A program made the translations under genes and the position numbers. Shown piece by piece: positions 8,674-17,761 of a stretch of DNA of 64,000 nt. The stretch lies in assembly GCA_020425085.1 (NCBI GenBank), contig JAGQRW010000004.1, positions 434,001 through 498,000 on the forward strand. Direction: 5' to 3'. The notes beneath the pieces were generated by a model. The model was not told the origin of the DNA, made no database searches, and saw nothing but the letters and a program-made list of their open reading frames with translations. The stretch is from Paracoccaceae bacterium. GTDB taxonomy: Bacteria > Pseudomonadota > Alphaproteobacteria > Rhodobacterales > Rhodobacteraceae. Each line of letters starts with the position of its first letter. The stretch's first letter is position 1.

Positions 8674-10014
8674 ATGAAAGACGAAAAGACGCAATTTGTA
8701 TCGCGCACCGTCCCGCAGCAATCCTGGACTTTTTCCAACCCGATCAACGCCGAAATCCGCCGTGCTGCCGATACCGGCATCTATGACATTCGCGGCGGCG
8801 GGGCCAAGCGGCGGGTGCCGCATTTCGACGATCTGCTGTTTCTCGGCGCGTCGATCTCGCGCTATCCGCTGGAGGGATATCGGGAAAAATGTGACACCAG
8901 GGTGACGCTGGGAACACGGTTTGCCAAGCACCCGATCGAACTGGATATTCCGATCACCATCGCCGGCATGAGCTTTGGCGCCCTTTCCGGGCCGACCAAA
9001 GAGGCGCTTGGCCGTGGCGCATCGGCTGCCGGAACCTCGACCACCACCGGCGACGGCGGCATGACACCCGAAGAGCGCGTCCATTCCAACAAGCTGGTTT
9101 ATCAGGTGCTGCCGTCACGTTACGGCATGAACCCGGTTGATCTGAGGCGCGCCGACGCCATCGAGGTGGTGATCGGCCAGGGCGCGAAACCCGGCGGTGG
9201 CGGCATGCTTCTCGGCCAGAAGATCAGCGACCGTGTGGCGGAAATGCGCAACCTGCCCAAGGGCATCGACCAGCGTTCGGCCTGTCGGCACCCAGACTGG
9301 ACCGGCCCCGACGATCTTGAGATCAAGATCCTGGAACTGCGGGAAATCACCAACTGGGAAAAACCGATCTATGTAAAGATCGGCGGCACCCGGCCCTATT
9401 TCGACACCACGCTGGCGGTCAAGGCCGGGGCGGATGTGGTGGTTCTGGATGGCATGCAGGGCGGCACAGCGGCGACGCAGGATGTGTTCATCGAACATGT
9501 CGGCCTGCCGATACTGGCCTGTATCCGCCCGGCGGTTCAGGCGCTTCAGGACATGGGCATGCACCGCGAGGTGCAACTGATCGTATCGGGCGGCATCCGC
9601 ACCGGTGCCGACGTTGCCAAGGCCATCGCTCTTGGCGCCGATGCGGTTTCAATCGGTACCGCCGCCATGGTAGCACTTGGGGATAATGACCCGAAATGGG
9701 AAAAGGAATACCAGAAACTCGGCACCACCTCGGGTGCCTATGACGACTGGCATGAAGGGCAGGATCCGGCGGGCATCACCACCCAGAACCCCGAACTTGA
9801 AAAACGCATGAACCCGGTCGAGGGCGGACGGCGGCTGAAAAACTATCTGAAGGTTCTGACGCTTGAAGCGCAGACCATTGCCCGCGCCTGCGGCAAGAGC
9901 CATCTGCACAACCTGGAACCCGAAGATCTTTGTGCGCTGACCATGGAAGCCGCAGCCATGGCAAGGGTACCATTGGCAGGAACTGAGTGGTATCCCGGCA
10001 AGGCCGGGTTCTGA
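8674..10014 (+). CDS. glxD: GlxD/MgsC: FMN-binding glutamate synthase-like subunit
   Basis: 446 residues, matching the FMN/Fe-S synthase domain of GltB. The TIM-barrel core is visible: ITIAGMSFGALSGPTKEALG, GDGGMTPEER, GQGAKPGGGGMLLGQKIS, VKIGGTRPYFDT, VVLDGMQGGTAATQD and VSGGIRTGADVAKAIALGAD. It should carry the aminating half-reaction on 2-oxoglutarate, using ammonia or a methylamine equivalent from the partner subunit. The ATG at 8674 is preferred; upstream in-frame codons would run into glxC. Confidence 0.87.
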   Translation: MKDEKTQFVSRTVPQQSWTFSNPINAEIRRAADTGIYDIRGGGAKRRVPHFDDLLFLGASISRYPLEGYREKCDTRVTLGTRFAKHPIELDIPITIAGMSFGALSGPTKEALGRGASAAGTSTTTGDGGMTPEERVHSNKLVYQVLPSRYGMNPVDLRRADAIEVVIGQGAKPGGGGMLLGQKISDRVAEMRNLPKGIDQRSACRHPDWTGPDDLEIKILELREITNWEKPIYVKIGGTRPYFDTTLAVKAGADVVVLDGMQGGTAATQDVFIEHVGLPILACIRPAVQALQDMGMHREVQLIVSGGIRTGADVAKAIALGADAVSIGTAAMVALGDNDPKWEKEYQKLGTTSGAYDDWHEGQDPAGITTQNPELEKRMNPVEGGRRLKNYLKVLTLEAQTIARACGKSHLHNLEPEDLCALTMEAAAMARVPLAGTEWYPGKAGF

Positions 10015-10026
10015 CAGATGACAAAC

Positions 10027-10056
10027 GGGCGCGGACGGAAACGAACCGCGCCCTTT
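10027..10056 (+). terminator. Hairpin between glxD and glnT
   Basis: GGGCGCGG (10027-10034) and CCGCGCCC (10046-10053) form a perfect 8-bp stem with an 11-base loop, followed by only TTT. It is more likely an attenuator or mRNA 3'-end stabiliser than a full terminator, since glnT continues on the same strand. Confidence 0.5.
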
Positions 10057-10091
10057 CAATTTGATACAACAGGGAAAAGGACAGTGAACCG

Positions 10092-11423
10092 ATGACTACC
10101 GATTTGGCCGCGTTTGCCAAGGACAACGGCATAAAATACTTCATGATCACCTTTACCGATCTGTTCGGTTATCAGCGGGCCAAGCTGGTGCCGGCACAGG
10201 TGATTTCCGATGTACAGAAAAACGGCGCAGGATTTGCAGGTTTCGCCACCTGGATGGACATGACACCGGCACATCCCGACATGCTGGCAGTTCCCGATCC
10301 GGATTCGGTGGTGCAGCTTCCCTGGCGGCCCGAGGTGGCCTGGGTTGCAAGCAACTGCATCATGGAAGGTCAGGACGTCGCCCAGGCCCCGCGCAACGTC
10401 TTGCGCCGACTGGTCGATCTAGCCGCCAGCGAAGGCATTTATGTCAAGACCGGCATCGAGCCGGAATTCACAATCCTGACACCCGAGGGCGACCGGATCG
10501 CCGACGAACTCGATACCGCCGAAAAGCCATGCTATGACCAGCAGGCGGTGATGCGGCGTTTCGACATGATCCGCGAACTCAGCGATTACATGCTGGAAAT
10601 GGGCTGGAACCCCTACCAGACCGACCACGAAGACGCCAATGGCCAGTTCGAGATGAACTGGGATTTCGACGATGCGCTGAAAATGGCGGATCAGCACAGC
10701 TTTTTCAAATTCATGTCGAAATCCATTGCCGAAAAGCACGGATTGCGCGTTACCTACATGCCAAAACCGATCGAAGGGCTGACCGGCAATGGCCTGCATG
10801 CGCATATATCGGTCTGGGATGGGCCGGGACGCGTTGGTGTGAAGAACATCTTTGCCATCGAAAAAGGCAAAGGCCCGATTGGCGAACTCGGATTGTCGGA
10901 AACCGGTGGCCATTTTCTGGGCGGCATCATGAAACACGCCTCGGCGTTGGCGGCGATCACCAATCCTACGGTGAACAGCTACAAGCGTATCAACGCGCCT
11001 CGTACCTCATCCGGTTCGACCTGGGCGCCCAATTCGGTGACATGGGGCGGCAACAACCGTACCCATCTGGTGCGCGTTCCCGGCCCCGGCCGGTTTGAAC
11101 TGCGCCTGCCGGATGGCGCCACCAACCCTTATCTGATGCAGGCGGTGATCATCGCCGCGGGTCTGAGCGGCATACGTTCCAAGGCCGATCCCGGCAAGCG
11201 ATGGGATATCGATATGTATGCCGAAGGCCACAAGGTCACCGGTGCGCCAAAACTGCCGTTGAACCTGTTGGACGCGCTGCGCGAGTTTGACAAGGATACC
11301 GAGTTGAAAACCCTGATGGGCGATGAATTTTCCACCGGCTATCTGAAGCTGAAGCATCAGGAGTGGAATTCCTTTGTTTCGCATTTCTCGCGTTGGGAAC
11401 GCGAAAACACCCTGGATATCTGA
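10092..11423 (+). CDS. glnT: Type III-like glutamine synthetase GlnT / gamma-glutamylmethylamide synthetase
   Basis: 443-residue glutamine synthetase fold protein that ligates ammonia or a primary amine to the gamma-carboxyl of glutamate using ATP. Visible motifs are GIEPEFTIL and the Glu/His-rich site (NGLHAHISVWD, NPTVNSYKRIN, RVPGPGRFELRLPDGATNPY). The length fits GlnT of rhizobia and GmaS of methylamine users. With glxBCD it could make glutamate through an unusual GS/GOGAT pair, or gamma-glutamylmethylamide and N-methylglutamate. No N-methylglutamate dehydrogenase genes are nearby, so the GlnT reading is slightly preferred. AAAAGGACAG precedes the ATG. Confidence 0.85.
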   Translation: MTTDLAAFAKDNGIKYFMITFTDLFGYQRAKLVPAQVISDVQKNGAGFAGFATWMDMTPAHPDMLAVPDPDSVVQLPWRPEVAWVASNCIMEGQDVAQAPRNVLRRLVDLAASEGIYVKTGIEPEFTILTPEGDRIADELDTAEKPCYDQQAVMRRFDMIRELSDYMLEMGWNPYQTDHEDANGQFEMNWDFDDALKMADQHSFFKFMSKSIAEKHGLRVTYMPKPIEGLTGNGLHAHISVWDGPGRVGVKNIFAIEKGKGPIGELGLSETGGHFLGGIMKHASALAAITNPTVNSYKRINAPRTSSGSTWAPNSVTWGGNNRTHLVRVPGPGRFELRLPDGATNPYLMQAVIIAAGLSGIRSKADPGKRWDIDMYAEGHKVTGAPKLPLNLLDALREFDKDTELKTLMGDEFSTGYLKLKHQEWNSFVSHFSRWERENTLDI

Positions 11424-11440
11424 TCAGCACCATAAACCAG

Positions 11441-11476
11441 AACGCGCGCCGGATAACCTCCGGAGCGCGTTTTTTT
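11441..11476 (+). terminator. Rho-independent terminator of the glx-glnT operon
   Basis: AACGCGCGCCGG and CCGGAGCGCGTT form a stem, with one internal mismatch, around ATAACCT, and run into seven T residues at 11470-11476. It lies 17 bases after the glnT stop and between convergent operons. Confidence 0.85.
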
Positions 11477-11490
11477 CCTGCCTTCAAACC

Positions 11491-12192
11491 TCAGACAGTC
11501 AGATAGGCATCGCGGATTTCGGGCTTTGCGTTCAGATCGTCAAAGCTGCCGGTATATTTGCCGGTGCCACTTTCGATGATTATCGCCTTGTCGGCCACAA
11601 GCTGTGCGAAATGCAGGTTCTGTTCCGAGATCAGAACTGTCAGACCTTCGCTTTTTAACTGCAGGATGACCTTCGCCATCGTCTCAACCAGCAGCGGCGA
11701 GATACCCTCGGAAGGCTCATCCAGCAAGATCAAGCTGGGATTGCCCATCAAGGTTCGCGCGATGGTCAGCATCTGCTGTTCACCGCCCGACAATTCCTTG
11801 CCACGGTTCTGCCGCCGCTCGGCCAGGTTGGGAAACATGTCAAACAGCATGTCGAATGTCCAGGTCACGGTACCTTCGCGGGATGGCTGACGGCCAACTT
11901 CGAGGTTTTCCAGAACTGTCAGATCGGTGAAAATCCGCCGGTCTTCCGGCACATAACCCAGCCCCATCTTGGCAACGCGATGCGATGACATGCCGGTGAT
12001 GTCCTTGCCCAGAAACGTGACCTTGCCGGTTTTCGGCACTACGATCTGCATGATGGATTTCATCGTCGTCGATTTGCCCGCGCCATTGCGCCCCAGCAGC
12101 GACACGATTTCCGAGCGTTCAACGCTGAGGTCAAGATTGCTCAGCACATGCGCCTTGCCGTAAAAGCTGTTGATCGAGGTCAGCTCAAGCAT
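11491..12192 (-). CDS. livF: Branched-chain amino acid-type ABC transporter ATPase, LivF family
   Basis: 233 residues. Walker A is GRNGAGKST, the signature LSGGEQQ and Walker B LILLDEPSEGISP. The short length and the SEGISP variant are typical of LivF/UrtE. The ATG at 12192 (MLELTSINSFYG) overlaps the livG end by 8 bases. It is the last gene of the long minus-strand catabolic/transport run. The substrate follows the binding protein at 14911-16116 and need not be an amino acid. Confidence 0.92.
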   Translation of the reverse strand: MLELTSINSFYGKAHVLSNLDLSVERSEIVSLLGRNGAGKSTTMKSIMQIVVPKTGKVTFLGKDITGMSSHRVAKMGLGYVPEDRRIFTDLTVLENLEVGRQPSREGTVTWTFDMLFDMFPNLAERRQNRGKELSGGEQQMLTIARTLMGNPSLILLDEPSEGISPLLVETMAKVILQLKSEGLTVLISEQNLHFAQLVADKAIIIESGTGKYTGSFDDLNAKPEIRDAYLTV

Positions 12193-12967
12193 TGACGTGA
12201 CCCTCCTCGGATTTCTTGTAAAGTTGGCCACCGCCAAGATAGACTTGCTGCACATAGGCGTTGTTGCGGATTTCGCTGGCGGTGCCTTCGGCGATCAGTT
12301 CACCCCGGTTCAGCACCATGATCCGGTGGGCATGGCCGAAAACAACATCCATGTCATGTTCGGTGAACAACACGCTGATACCACGATCTTTCACAATGTC
12401 GGCGGTAAGCTGCATCAGGGCGATGCGTTCCTTGGGGGCCATGCCGGCGGTCGGTTCATCCATCAGCAACAGGTCAGGCTCATGGCATAGCGCGATGGCC
12501 AGTTCCAGCCGCTTCAGATCGCCGTAAGCCAGCACTGCTGCGTGTCGATCGGCCTGATCCTGCATCCCGACGGTTTCCAGAAAACCAAGCGCCTGATCGC
12601 GGTAAAGCTTGTGCGCATAGGGACGGATCGAAAAGATCTTGTGGTTATGCGACATCAGTGCCACCTGCACGTTTTCCACCACCGTCATCGACTGGTAGGT
12701 GGCGGTAATCTGAAAGGTTCGCCCGACACCCTTGCGCCAGATCACCCTCGGCGCCATGCGGGTGATGTTTTCGCCCCGCAGATAGACCGATCCCGAGGTC
12801 GGTTTCAACTGCCCCATCATCATGTTGAAACAGGTGCTTTTGCCGGCACCGTTGGGGCCGATCATTGCCAGCAGTTCAGCCTTGTTAAGGGTAAAGCTGA
12901 CATCGTTCACCGCCTTGATGGCGCCAAAATGCTTGCAGAGATGTTCAACCCGAAGAATCTCGGTCAT
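12185..12967 (-). CDS. livG: Branched-chain amino acid-type ABC transporter ATPase, LivG family
   Basis: 260 residues. Walker A is GPNGAGKST, the signature region LAYGDLKRLELA replaces LSGGQ as is usual for LivG, and Walker B is LLLMDEPTAGMAP, followed by FTEHDMDVVF. The C-terminal LivG tail (AEGTASEIRNNAYVQQVYLG) is present. It overlaps the permease by 4 bases and livF by 8 bases, so all three are translationally coupled. Confidence 0.93.
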   Translation of the reverse strand: MTEILRVEHLCKHFGAIKAVNDVSFTLNKAELLAMIGPNGAGKSTCFNMMMGQLKPTSGSVYLRGENITRMAPRVIWRKGVGRTFQITATYQSMTVVENVQVALMSHNHKIFSIRPYAHKLYRDQALGFLETVGMQDQADRHAAVLAYGDLKRLELAIALCHEPDLLLMDEPTAGMAPKERIALMQLTADIVKDRGISVLFTEHDMDVVFGHAHRIMVLNRGELIAEGTASEIRNNAYVQQVYLGGGQLYKKSEEGHVNA

Positions 12968-14826
12968 ACTTCGCCCTCCGGTCTTTTGGTGATGCCAAGG
13001 CGTTCGCTGGCCTTTCGCAAGGAACCAACGATACCGTCAGGTGCCAGGATCACGACACCGATGATCAGCAGGCCAAGCGTCATGCGCCAGTACTCAAAAC
13101 GCGTCAGGAAATCCTTGATGGTTTCCAGAACCGCGCCACCGACAACGCCGCCGGACAGGGTTTTCACGCCACCCAGAAACACCACGATCAGTGCATCGAA
13201 CGAGCGGGCAATCTCCAGTTCCGAAGGAAAGATCGAGCCTTTGGAAAACACGAACAACCCGCCCGCAACCCCGGCCATGGCACCGGCAAAGGTAAATGCC
13301 ACCCATTGCACGCGCTTGGTGTGAATGCCCATCGCCTCGGCCTGGCGAGCGCTGTCACGCGCGGCGCGCAGGCCATAGCCGAACGGCGAATGCGCAGCAT
13401 GGCGCAGCAACAGGATGCCGCCGACACCGATGATCAGCGTCAGGAAGTAATAGACGGTGGTGTCGTTCAGCCAGTCGGACGGCCAGATATTCAGCAACCC
13501 GTCATCGCCGCCGGTAAACTCGCCCCATTGATAGACCAGCGACCAGAGCAGTTGCGCGAATGCCATGGTCAGCATGGCGAAATAGACCCCGGTCAAACGG
13601 ATACACAGCCAGCCGATGATCACTGCCGCCATGGCCGCACCGATCGGTGCCAGCATCAGCGCGAATTCCATTGGCGTGTCGGAATAGGTCACGATCAGCG
13701 CCGCCACATAGGCACCGCCGCCAAAGAACGCAGCATGGCCAAAAGACACGAGGCCACCGATGCCAAGCAGAAAATGCAGACTGGCGGCAAACAGACAGAA
13801 GATGACAATATCGGTGATCAACACCATGCTGAAGGCCGAACCGTATAGCGGCACCAGCGCCAGCACCAACAGAAACGCCGCGACGATCAGCCGGGCATTG
13901 AGGCCCGCAGGCTTGAACGGCCGCTCCACCTCGCCGACCTGGCCATGTTCACCGGCGACCTCCTCACGACCGAACAGACCGTAAGGCTTGATCATCAGTA
14001 CCACCGCCATCACCACGAACATCAGCACCAGCGTCGATTGCGGGATATAGGTAACGCCGAACACATTCAGAACGGAAATCAGCACCGCCGCCAGATATGC
14101 ACCCGGCAATGAGCCCATTCCGCCGATCACCACCACCACGAATATTGACGCCAGAATATTGAAATCCATCAATAGATCCGCACCGCCCTTGGGTAACTGG
14201 ATGGCACCACCCAGACCGGCAAGGGCTGCGCCAAGAAAGAACACGCCGGTAAACAGCCACGACTGGTTCACACCCAGTGCGCTGACCATTTCACGGTCTT
14301 GCGTGGCGGCACGAACCAGAATACCGACACGGGTCTTGGTGATCAGATACCAAAGTGCCAATGCGACAAACGGCGTAATGACGATCAGCGCGATGTCATA
14401 AGTCGGCACCGGCTCACCCATGATGCGAACGATGCCTTTGAGGCCGGGCGCGCGCGGGCCAAGCATATCCTCTGCCCCCCAGATCATCAGCGCCAGATCC
14501 TGAATGACCAGAATAACTCCGAAAGTGGCAACCAGTTGGAAAAGCTCGGGCGCGCGATAGATCGGCCTGAGAACCAGCAGTTCGACGATCACCCCGATCA
14601 CCCCGACCGCGATCGCCGCCAGCAGCATTGCCACCCAGAAACCGACCATGCCCGGCAGAACCTGCAACAGCGAATAGCCGATGAATGCACCCAGCATGTA
14701 AAATGAACCATGTGCGAAATTGACGATGCGCGTAACGCCGAAAATCAGCGACAACCCGGATGCCACCATGAACAACGCACCGGCATTCGCCAGCCCGGTC
14801 AGCAGCTGCGCGATGAACAACCCCAT
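12964..14826 (-). CDS. LivH-LivM fused ABC transporter permease
   Basis: 620 residues, twice the usual size, holding both permeases in one chain. Residues 1 to about 290 are LivH-like (QLLTGLANAGALFMVASGLS, VNFAHGSFYMLGAF). A hydrophilic linker (REEVAGEHGQVGEVERPFK) joins it to a LivM-like half from about residue 310 (LLGIGGLVSFGHAAFFGGGA, AARDSARQAEAMGI). No frameshift is needed; the fusion is continuous. It is the membrane pore for the solute bound by the downstream-coordinate binding protein. Confidence 0.92.
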   Translation of the reverse strand: MGLFIAQLLTGLANAGALFMVASGLSLIFGVTRIVNFAHGSFYMLGAFIGYSLLQVLPGMVGFWVAMLLAAIAVGVIGVIVELLVLRPIYRAPELFQLVATFGVILVIQDLALMIWGAEDMLGPRAPGLKGIVRIMGEPVPTYDIALIVITPFVALALWYLITKTRVGILVRAATQDREMVSALGVNQSWLFTGVFFLGAALAGLGGAIQLPKGGADLLMDFNILASIFVVVVIGGMGSLPGAYLAAVLISVLNVFGVTYIPQSTLVLMFVVMAVVLMIKPYGLFGREEVAGEHGQVGEVERPFKPAGLNARLIVAAFLLVLALVPLYGSAFSMVLITDIVIFCLFAASLHFLLGIGGLVSFGHAAFFGGGAYVAALIVTYSDTPMEFALMLAPIGAAMAAVIIGWLCIRLTGVYFAMLTMAFAQLLWSLVYQWGEFTGGDDGLLNIWPSDWLNDTTVYYFLTLIIGVGGILLLRHAAHSPFGYGLRAARDSARQAEAMGIHTKRVQWVAFTFAGAMAGVAGGLFVFSKGSIFPSELEIARSFDALIVVFLGGVKTLSGGVVGGAVLETIKDFLTRFEYWRMTLGLLIIGVVILAPDGIVGSLRKASERLGITKRPEGEV

Positions 14827-14873
14827 ATTTATCCGCCCTGTTGTTGGATACTTGTGTCGTGTTGCTTGCGATA

Positions 14874-14897
14874 CCGGGCCGGTATCAACCGGCCCGG
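14874..14897 (-). terminator. Attenuator-like hairpin between the Liv binding protein and permease genes
   Basis: CCGGGCCGG (14874-14882) and CCGGCCCGG (14889-14897) are a perfect 9-bp inverted repeat with loop TATCAA. No long T run follows on the minus strand. It lies 14 bases beyond the binding-protein stop and probably lets that gene be expressed above the permease. Confidence 0.6.
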
Positions 14898-14910
14898 ATC
14901 GGCAGCGATT

Positions 14911-16116
14911 TTAGTTGCCGCCGCGCATTTTCATAACTTCTTCGTCGCTCGGAAGATAGTCTGCACCGTCAAGGTAAACCCAGTCTACCATCACGCCGGC
15001 ACCGTCACGCACCGCAGTTTTGCCGACAAAGGCACCCATGGTCGCCTGATGGTCCAGCTTGCGAAAGGTGATCTCGCCGACCGGGGTTGAAACCTTCAGA
15101 TCGGCAAAGGCCTTGCGCAATGCTTCGGTATCGGTCGAACCTGCCTTTTCGATCAGGGCCGCGACCACTTGCGCCGACATGTAGCCAACCAGCGAACCGA
15201 TGCCGGGGCGTTCGTTCCAGCGTTTCATATAGGCATCGACGAACACCTTGTTCGGACCTTCGGTGAAATCGTACCAGGGATAACCGGTCACGGTCCAGCC
15301 AACCGGTGCTTCGTCTTTCAGCGGATCCAGGTATTCCGGCTCACCCGACAGAAGACTGAACACTTCGCGCCCTTCGAACAGGCCACGGGTATTGCCTTCA
15401 CGCACGAATTTCGCCAGATCGCCACCAAAGGTCACGTTGAAGATGGCGTCGGGCTTGGCGCGTTCGATCGCCTGCACTTCGGCACCGGCGTCGATCTTGA
15501 ACAGGGCAGGCCATTGTTCGGTCACGAATTCCACGTCAGGGTCGATGGCGGTCAGCGCCTTTTTGAAGGCGGCTACCGCGTCTTTGCCATAGGCATAGTT
15601 CGGCGCGATGGTTGCCCATCTTTTTGCACCGGTTTTTGCCGCAGCACCTGCCAGCATCGCTGCTTGCATGTAGGTCGAGGTTCTGAGGCGGAAAGTATAG
15701 TCATTGCCACTTTCCCAGACCAGCGCATCGGCCAGCGGTTCGGATGCAAGATAGATATAGTGTTTTTCCGCCGCAAATGATGCCAGCGCCAGACCGACAT
15801 TACTGAGGATCGAGCCTGCCAGCATCACGGCGCCGTCACGGGTCATCAGTTCTTCAGCGATCTTGACCGCTTCGCCGGGATCGCCCTGATCGTCGCGGAA
15901 AATGAACTCAAGGTCCTTGCCCAGAACCCCGCCTTTGGCGTTGATTTCCTCAAGCGCCAGCGTGATGCCGTTCTTGTACGGGTTGGCAAAGGCCGCCATG
16001 CGCTTGTAGTGGTTGATCTCGCCGATCTTGATGCTGTCGGCCGAGACGGCAGTGACCGCCCCCAGCCCCAGCGCGACCGCAGCGATCAGCCCCATTGTAG
16101 ATTTCACCAGTTTCAT
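14911..16116 (-). CDS. Liv-type periplasmic substrate-binding protein
   Basis: 401 residues with a clear signal peptide (MKLVKSTMGLIAAVALGLGA, cleavage near SADSIKI). The mature part is a type I periplasmic fold: IKIGEINHYKRMAAFANPYK, LEEINAKGGVLGKDLEFIF, DDQGDPGEAVKIAEELMTRD. The family transports branched-chain amino acids, amides, urea or aromatic acids. Its place after acyl-CoA ligase, hydratase and amidase genes suggests an organic acid or amide rather than a plain amino acid. AGGAGGT stands just upstream of the ATG. It is probably co-transcribed with the preceding MaoC gene (66-base gap). Confidence 0.9.
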   Translation of the reverse strand: MKLVKSTMGLIAAVALGLGAVTAVSADSIKIGEINHYKRMAAFANPYKNGITLALEEINAKGGVLGKDLEFIFRDDQGDPGEAVKIAEELMTRDGAVMLAGSILSNVGLALASFAAEKHYIYLASEPLADALVWESGNDYTFRLRTSTYMQAAMLAGAAAKTGAKRWATIAPNYAYGKDAVAAFKKALTAIDPDVEFVTEQWPALFKIDAGAEVQAIERAKPDAIFNVTFGGDLAKFVREGNTRGLFEGREVFSLLSGEPEYLDPLKDEAPVGWTVTGYPWYDFTEGPNKVFVDAYMKRWNERPGIGSLVGYMSAQVVAALIEKAGSTDTEALRKAFADLKVSTPVGEITFRKLDHQATMGAFVGKTAVRDGAGVMVDWVYLDGADYLPSDEEVMKMRGGN

Positions 16117-16182
16117 CTTTACCTCCTGTTGAATGAAAGTGTGATAGGTCGGGTTATGTTGATATTCGGTTTTATTTGCAAG

Positions 16183-16977
16183 CTAACAGTATTTAGCGGT
16201 TCCCCCTTTCAGGACAGTAGCGTTCTTTGTGGCCGAATCAAAGAATAACAGGTCATCTTTGCGGGATGCTGAGGTCTTTATGACCTCACCCGGCAGAACC
16301 GGTGCTGCAAGCCGCGCGCTGAGACTTGTCAGATCGCAGGGATGGGCGTCTGCCGCGGCGGCAAGCATGCGCGCGGCAATCCCAAGGGTGCAGAGACCAT
16401 GCAGAATAGGCCGGTCAAACCCGTTGGCGGCAGCAACTTCGGGGTCGATGTGGATCGGGTGCATGTCACCGGTCAGCCGGTAAATCGCCGCCTGATTGGG
16501 CCAGGTCGCATAGCTTGCGGTCCAGTCAGGCTCCCCCATCTCGACCGCGGCCGAGGCCGGGCCGCGTTCACCGCCCCAACCGCCGCGGCCGGGTAGAAAA
16601 ATGCCGTAGCTGGCCGAGAAATATTCGCACTCGGCCACGATATCGACCATGGTGGCGCGGCCCTTGTCCCAAACCCCGGCAACCCGTCCGGTCATTTCAA
16701 AATCACCTTTTTTCGGCAAGGGTTTGTGCACCACCAATTCCTGTGACGCATGCAACGACATCTTGCGATCATAAGCGCCAAGATCACCGGCCTTTTCCAC
16801 CGCCCAAAGGCCTAGCGCGGTGCCAAAGCAAGGCAGCACACGAAGATCGCGTTCATAGGTCAGTTCAAGCTGATCCGGTGCCGCCCCGACCGCCAGTGCA
16901 TAAAGGATCGCGGTTTCGCTGGAATAGGTGACCCGGTGCTTGCCAAGGTCATGGCCGATCAGATCACTGAACTGCAT
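16183..16977 (-). CDS. MaoC-like hotdog-fold enoyl-CoA hydratase
   Basis: 264 residues, a double hotdog protein. The C-terminal half has the hydratase 2 motif GDMHPIHIDPEVAAANGFDR followed by PILHGLCTLG, where Asp and His are the catalytic pair. The N-terminal half (MQFSDLIGHDLGKHRVTYSS) is the degenerate hotdog seen in two-domain hydratases. It hydrates a trans-2-enoyl-CoA. It overlaps the upstream crotonase gene by 14 bases and belongs to the catabolic operon driven from near 23400. Confidence 0.82.
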   Translation of the reverse strand: MQFSDLIGHDLGKHRVTYSSETAILYALAVGAAPDQLELTYERDLRVLPCFGTALGLWAVEKAGDLGAYDRKMSLHASQELVVHKPLPKKGDFEMTGRVAGVWDKGRATMVDIVAECEYFSASYGIFLPGRGGWGGERGPASAAVEMGEPDWTASYATWPNQAAIYRLTGDMHPIHIDPEVAAANGFDRPILHGLCTLGIAARMLAAAADAHPCDLTSLSARLAAPVLPGEVIKTSASRKDDLLFFDSATKNATVLKGGTAKYC

Positions 16978-17761
16978 CTGTTTTCTCCGTTTTCTTTGGT
17001 TTGCCGCCCTGCCCGTCAGCTCCCAGCCGGGCCTTGATGGCTAGAACCCCTTGTTTGCGTGCATCCGAGGTCAGGATTTGCATATAACGCTGGCGCCAGG
17101 CATTCATGTCGGCGCGACCGCTTTCAAGTTCGACCAGCAACTGTTTGGTGACGGCGGCGGCAGCAGCATCGGTTTTCGCCGCCAGATCGCTGAGTTCCTG
17201 TGCGTGATTTTCGATATCGGCCGATTTGACAACATCGCCAACCAGCCCGGCACGACGTGCCCCCTTGGCGGAAAACCGTTCGCCCAACACCATCAGGCGC
17301 GTCAGGGTTTCGGCACCGAAACGCGACCGCAAACCAGTGATGGCATCGGGTTTGTATAGCAGGCCAAGGCGGGTCGCCGGTACCTGAAAATAGGCGTCCT
17401 TGGTTGCGATGCGAAGATCGGTCGAAAGCGCCAGTTCAACCGCGGCCCCCATGCATGGCCCTTCGATCAACGCGGCTACCGGCAGGGGACAGGCGCGGAT
17501 CAGATCACCGATCTCAGCCGTCAGACGGTCATAATCCGCGTCCTTTTCAGTACCGGAAATGTCGTTGAGGTCGGCACCGGCACTAAAGGTGCCATCGGCG
17601 CCCCTTATGAATACGATTCGGGTTCTTGCAGACATCGGTGCCGTCAGTGCCGCCCTGAGATCATTCAGCAGCGTCACCGACAAAGCATTTCTGCGCCCGG
17701 CATTTTCCAGCGTCAGGAATAATGCCGCGCCGTTTTCCGACCGAACAACCCGACCGCCCAT
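16964..17761 (-). CDS. Enoyl-CoA hydratase/isomerase (crotonase) family protein
   Basis: 265 residues. The crotonase fold is shown by FSAGADLNDISG, the CoA and oxyanion region (ALIEGPCMGAAVELALSTDL) and ATRLGLLYKPDAITGLRSRF. It acts on a CoA thioester made by the ligase at the head of the operon. The exact reaction (hydratase, isomerase or lyase) cannot be told from these motifs. It overlaps the amidase stop by one base and the MaoC start by 14 bases. Confidence 0.83.
   Translation of the reverse strand: MGGRVVRSENGAALFLTLENAGRRNALSVTLLNDLRAALTAPMSARTRIVFIRGADGTFSAGADLNDISGTEKDADYDRLTAEIGDLIRACPLPVAALIEGPCMGAAVELALSTDLRIATKDAYFQVPATRLGLLYKPDAITGLRSRFGAETLTRLMVLGERFSAKGARRAGLVGDVVKSADIENHAQELSDLAAKTDAAAAAVTKQLLVELESGRADMNAWRQRYMQILTSDARKQGVLAIKARLGADGQGGKPKKTEKTDAVQ

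Noticed and set aside
12964-14826. Two adjacent permease genes joined by a sequencing frameshift
   Set aside because: The frame runs through without change and the linker is a normal hydrophilic sequence, so a true LivH-LivM fusion is simpler.
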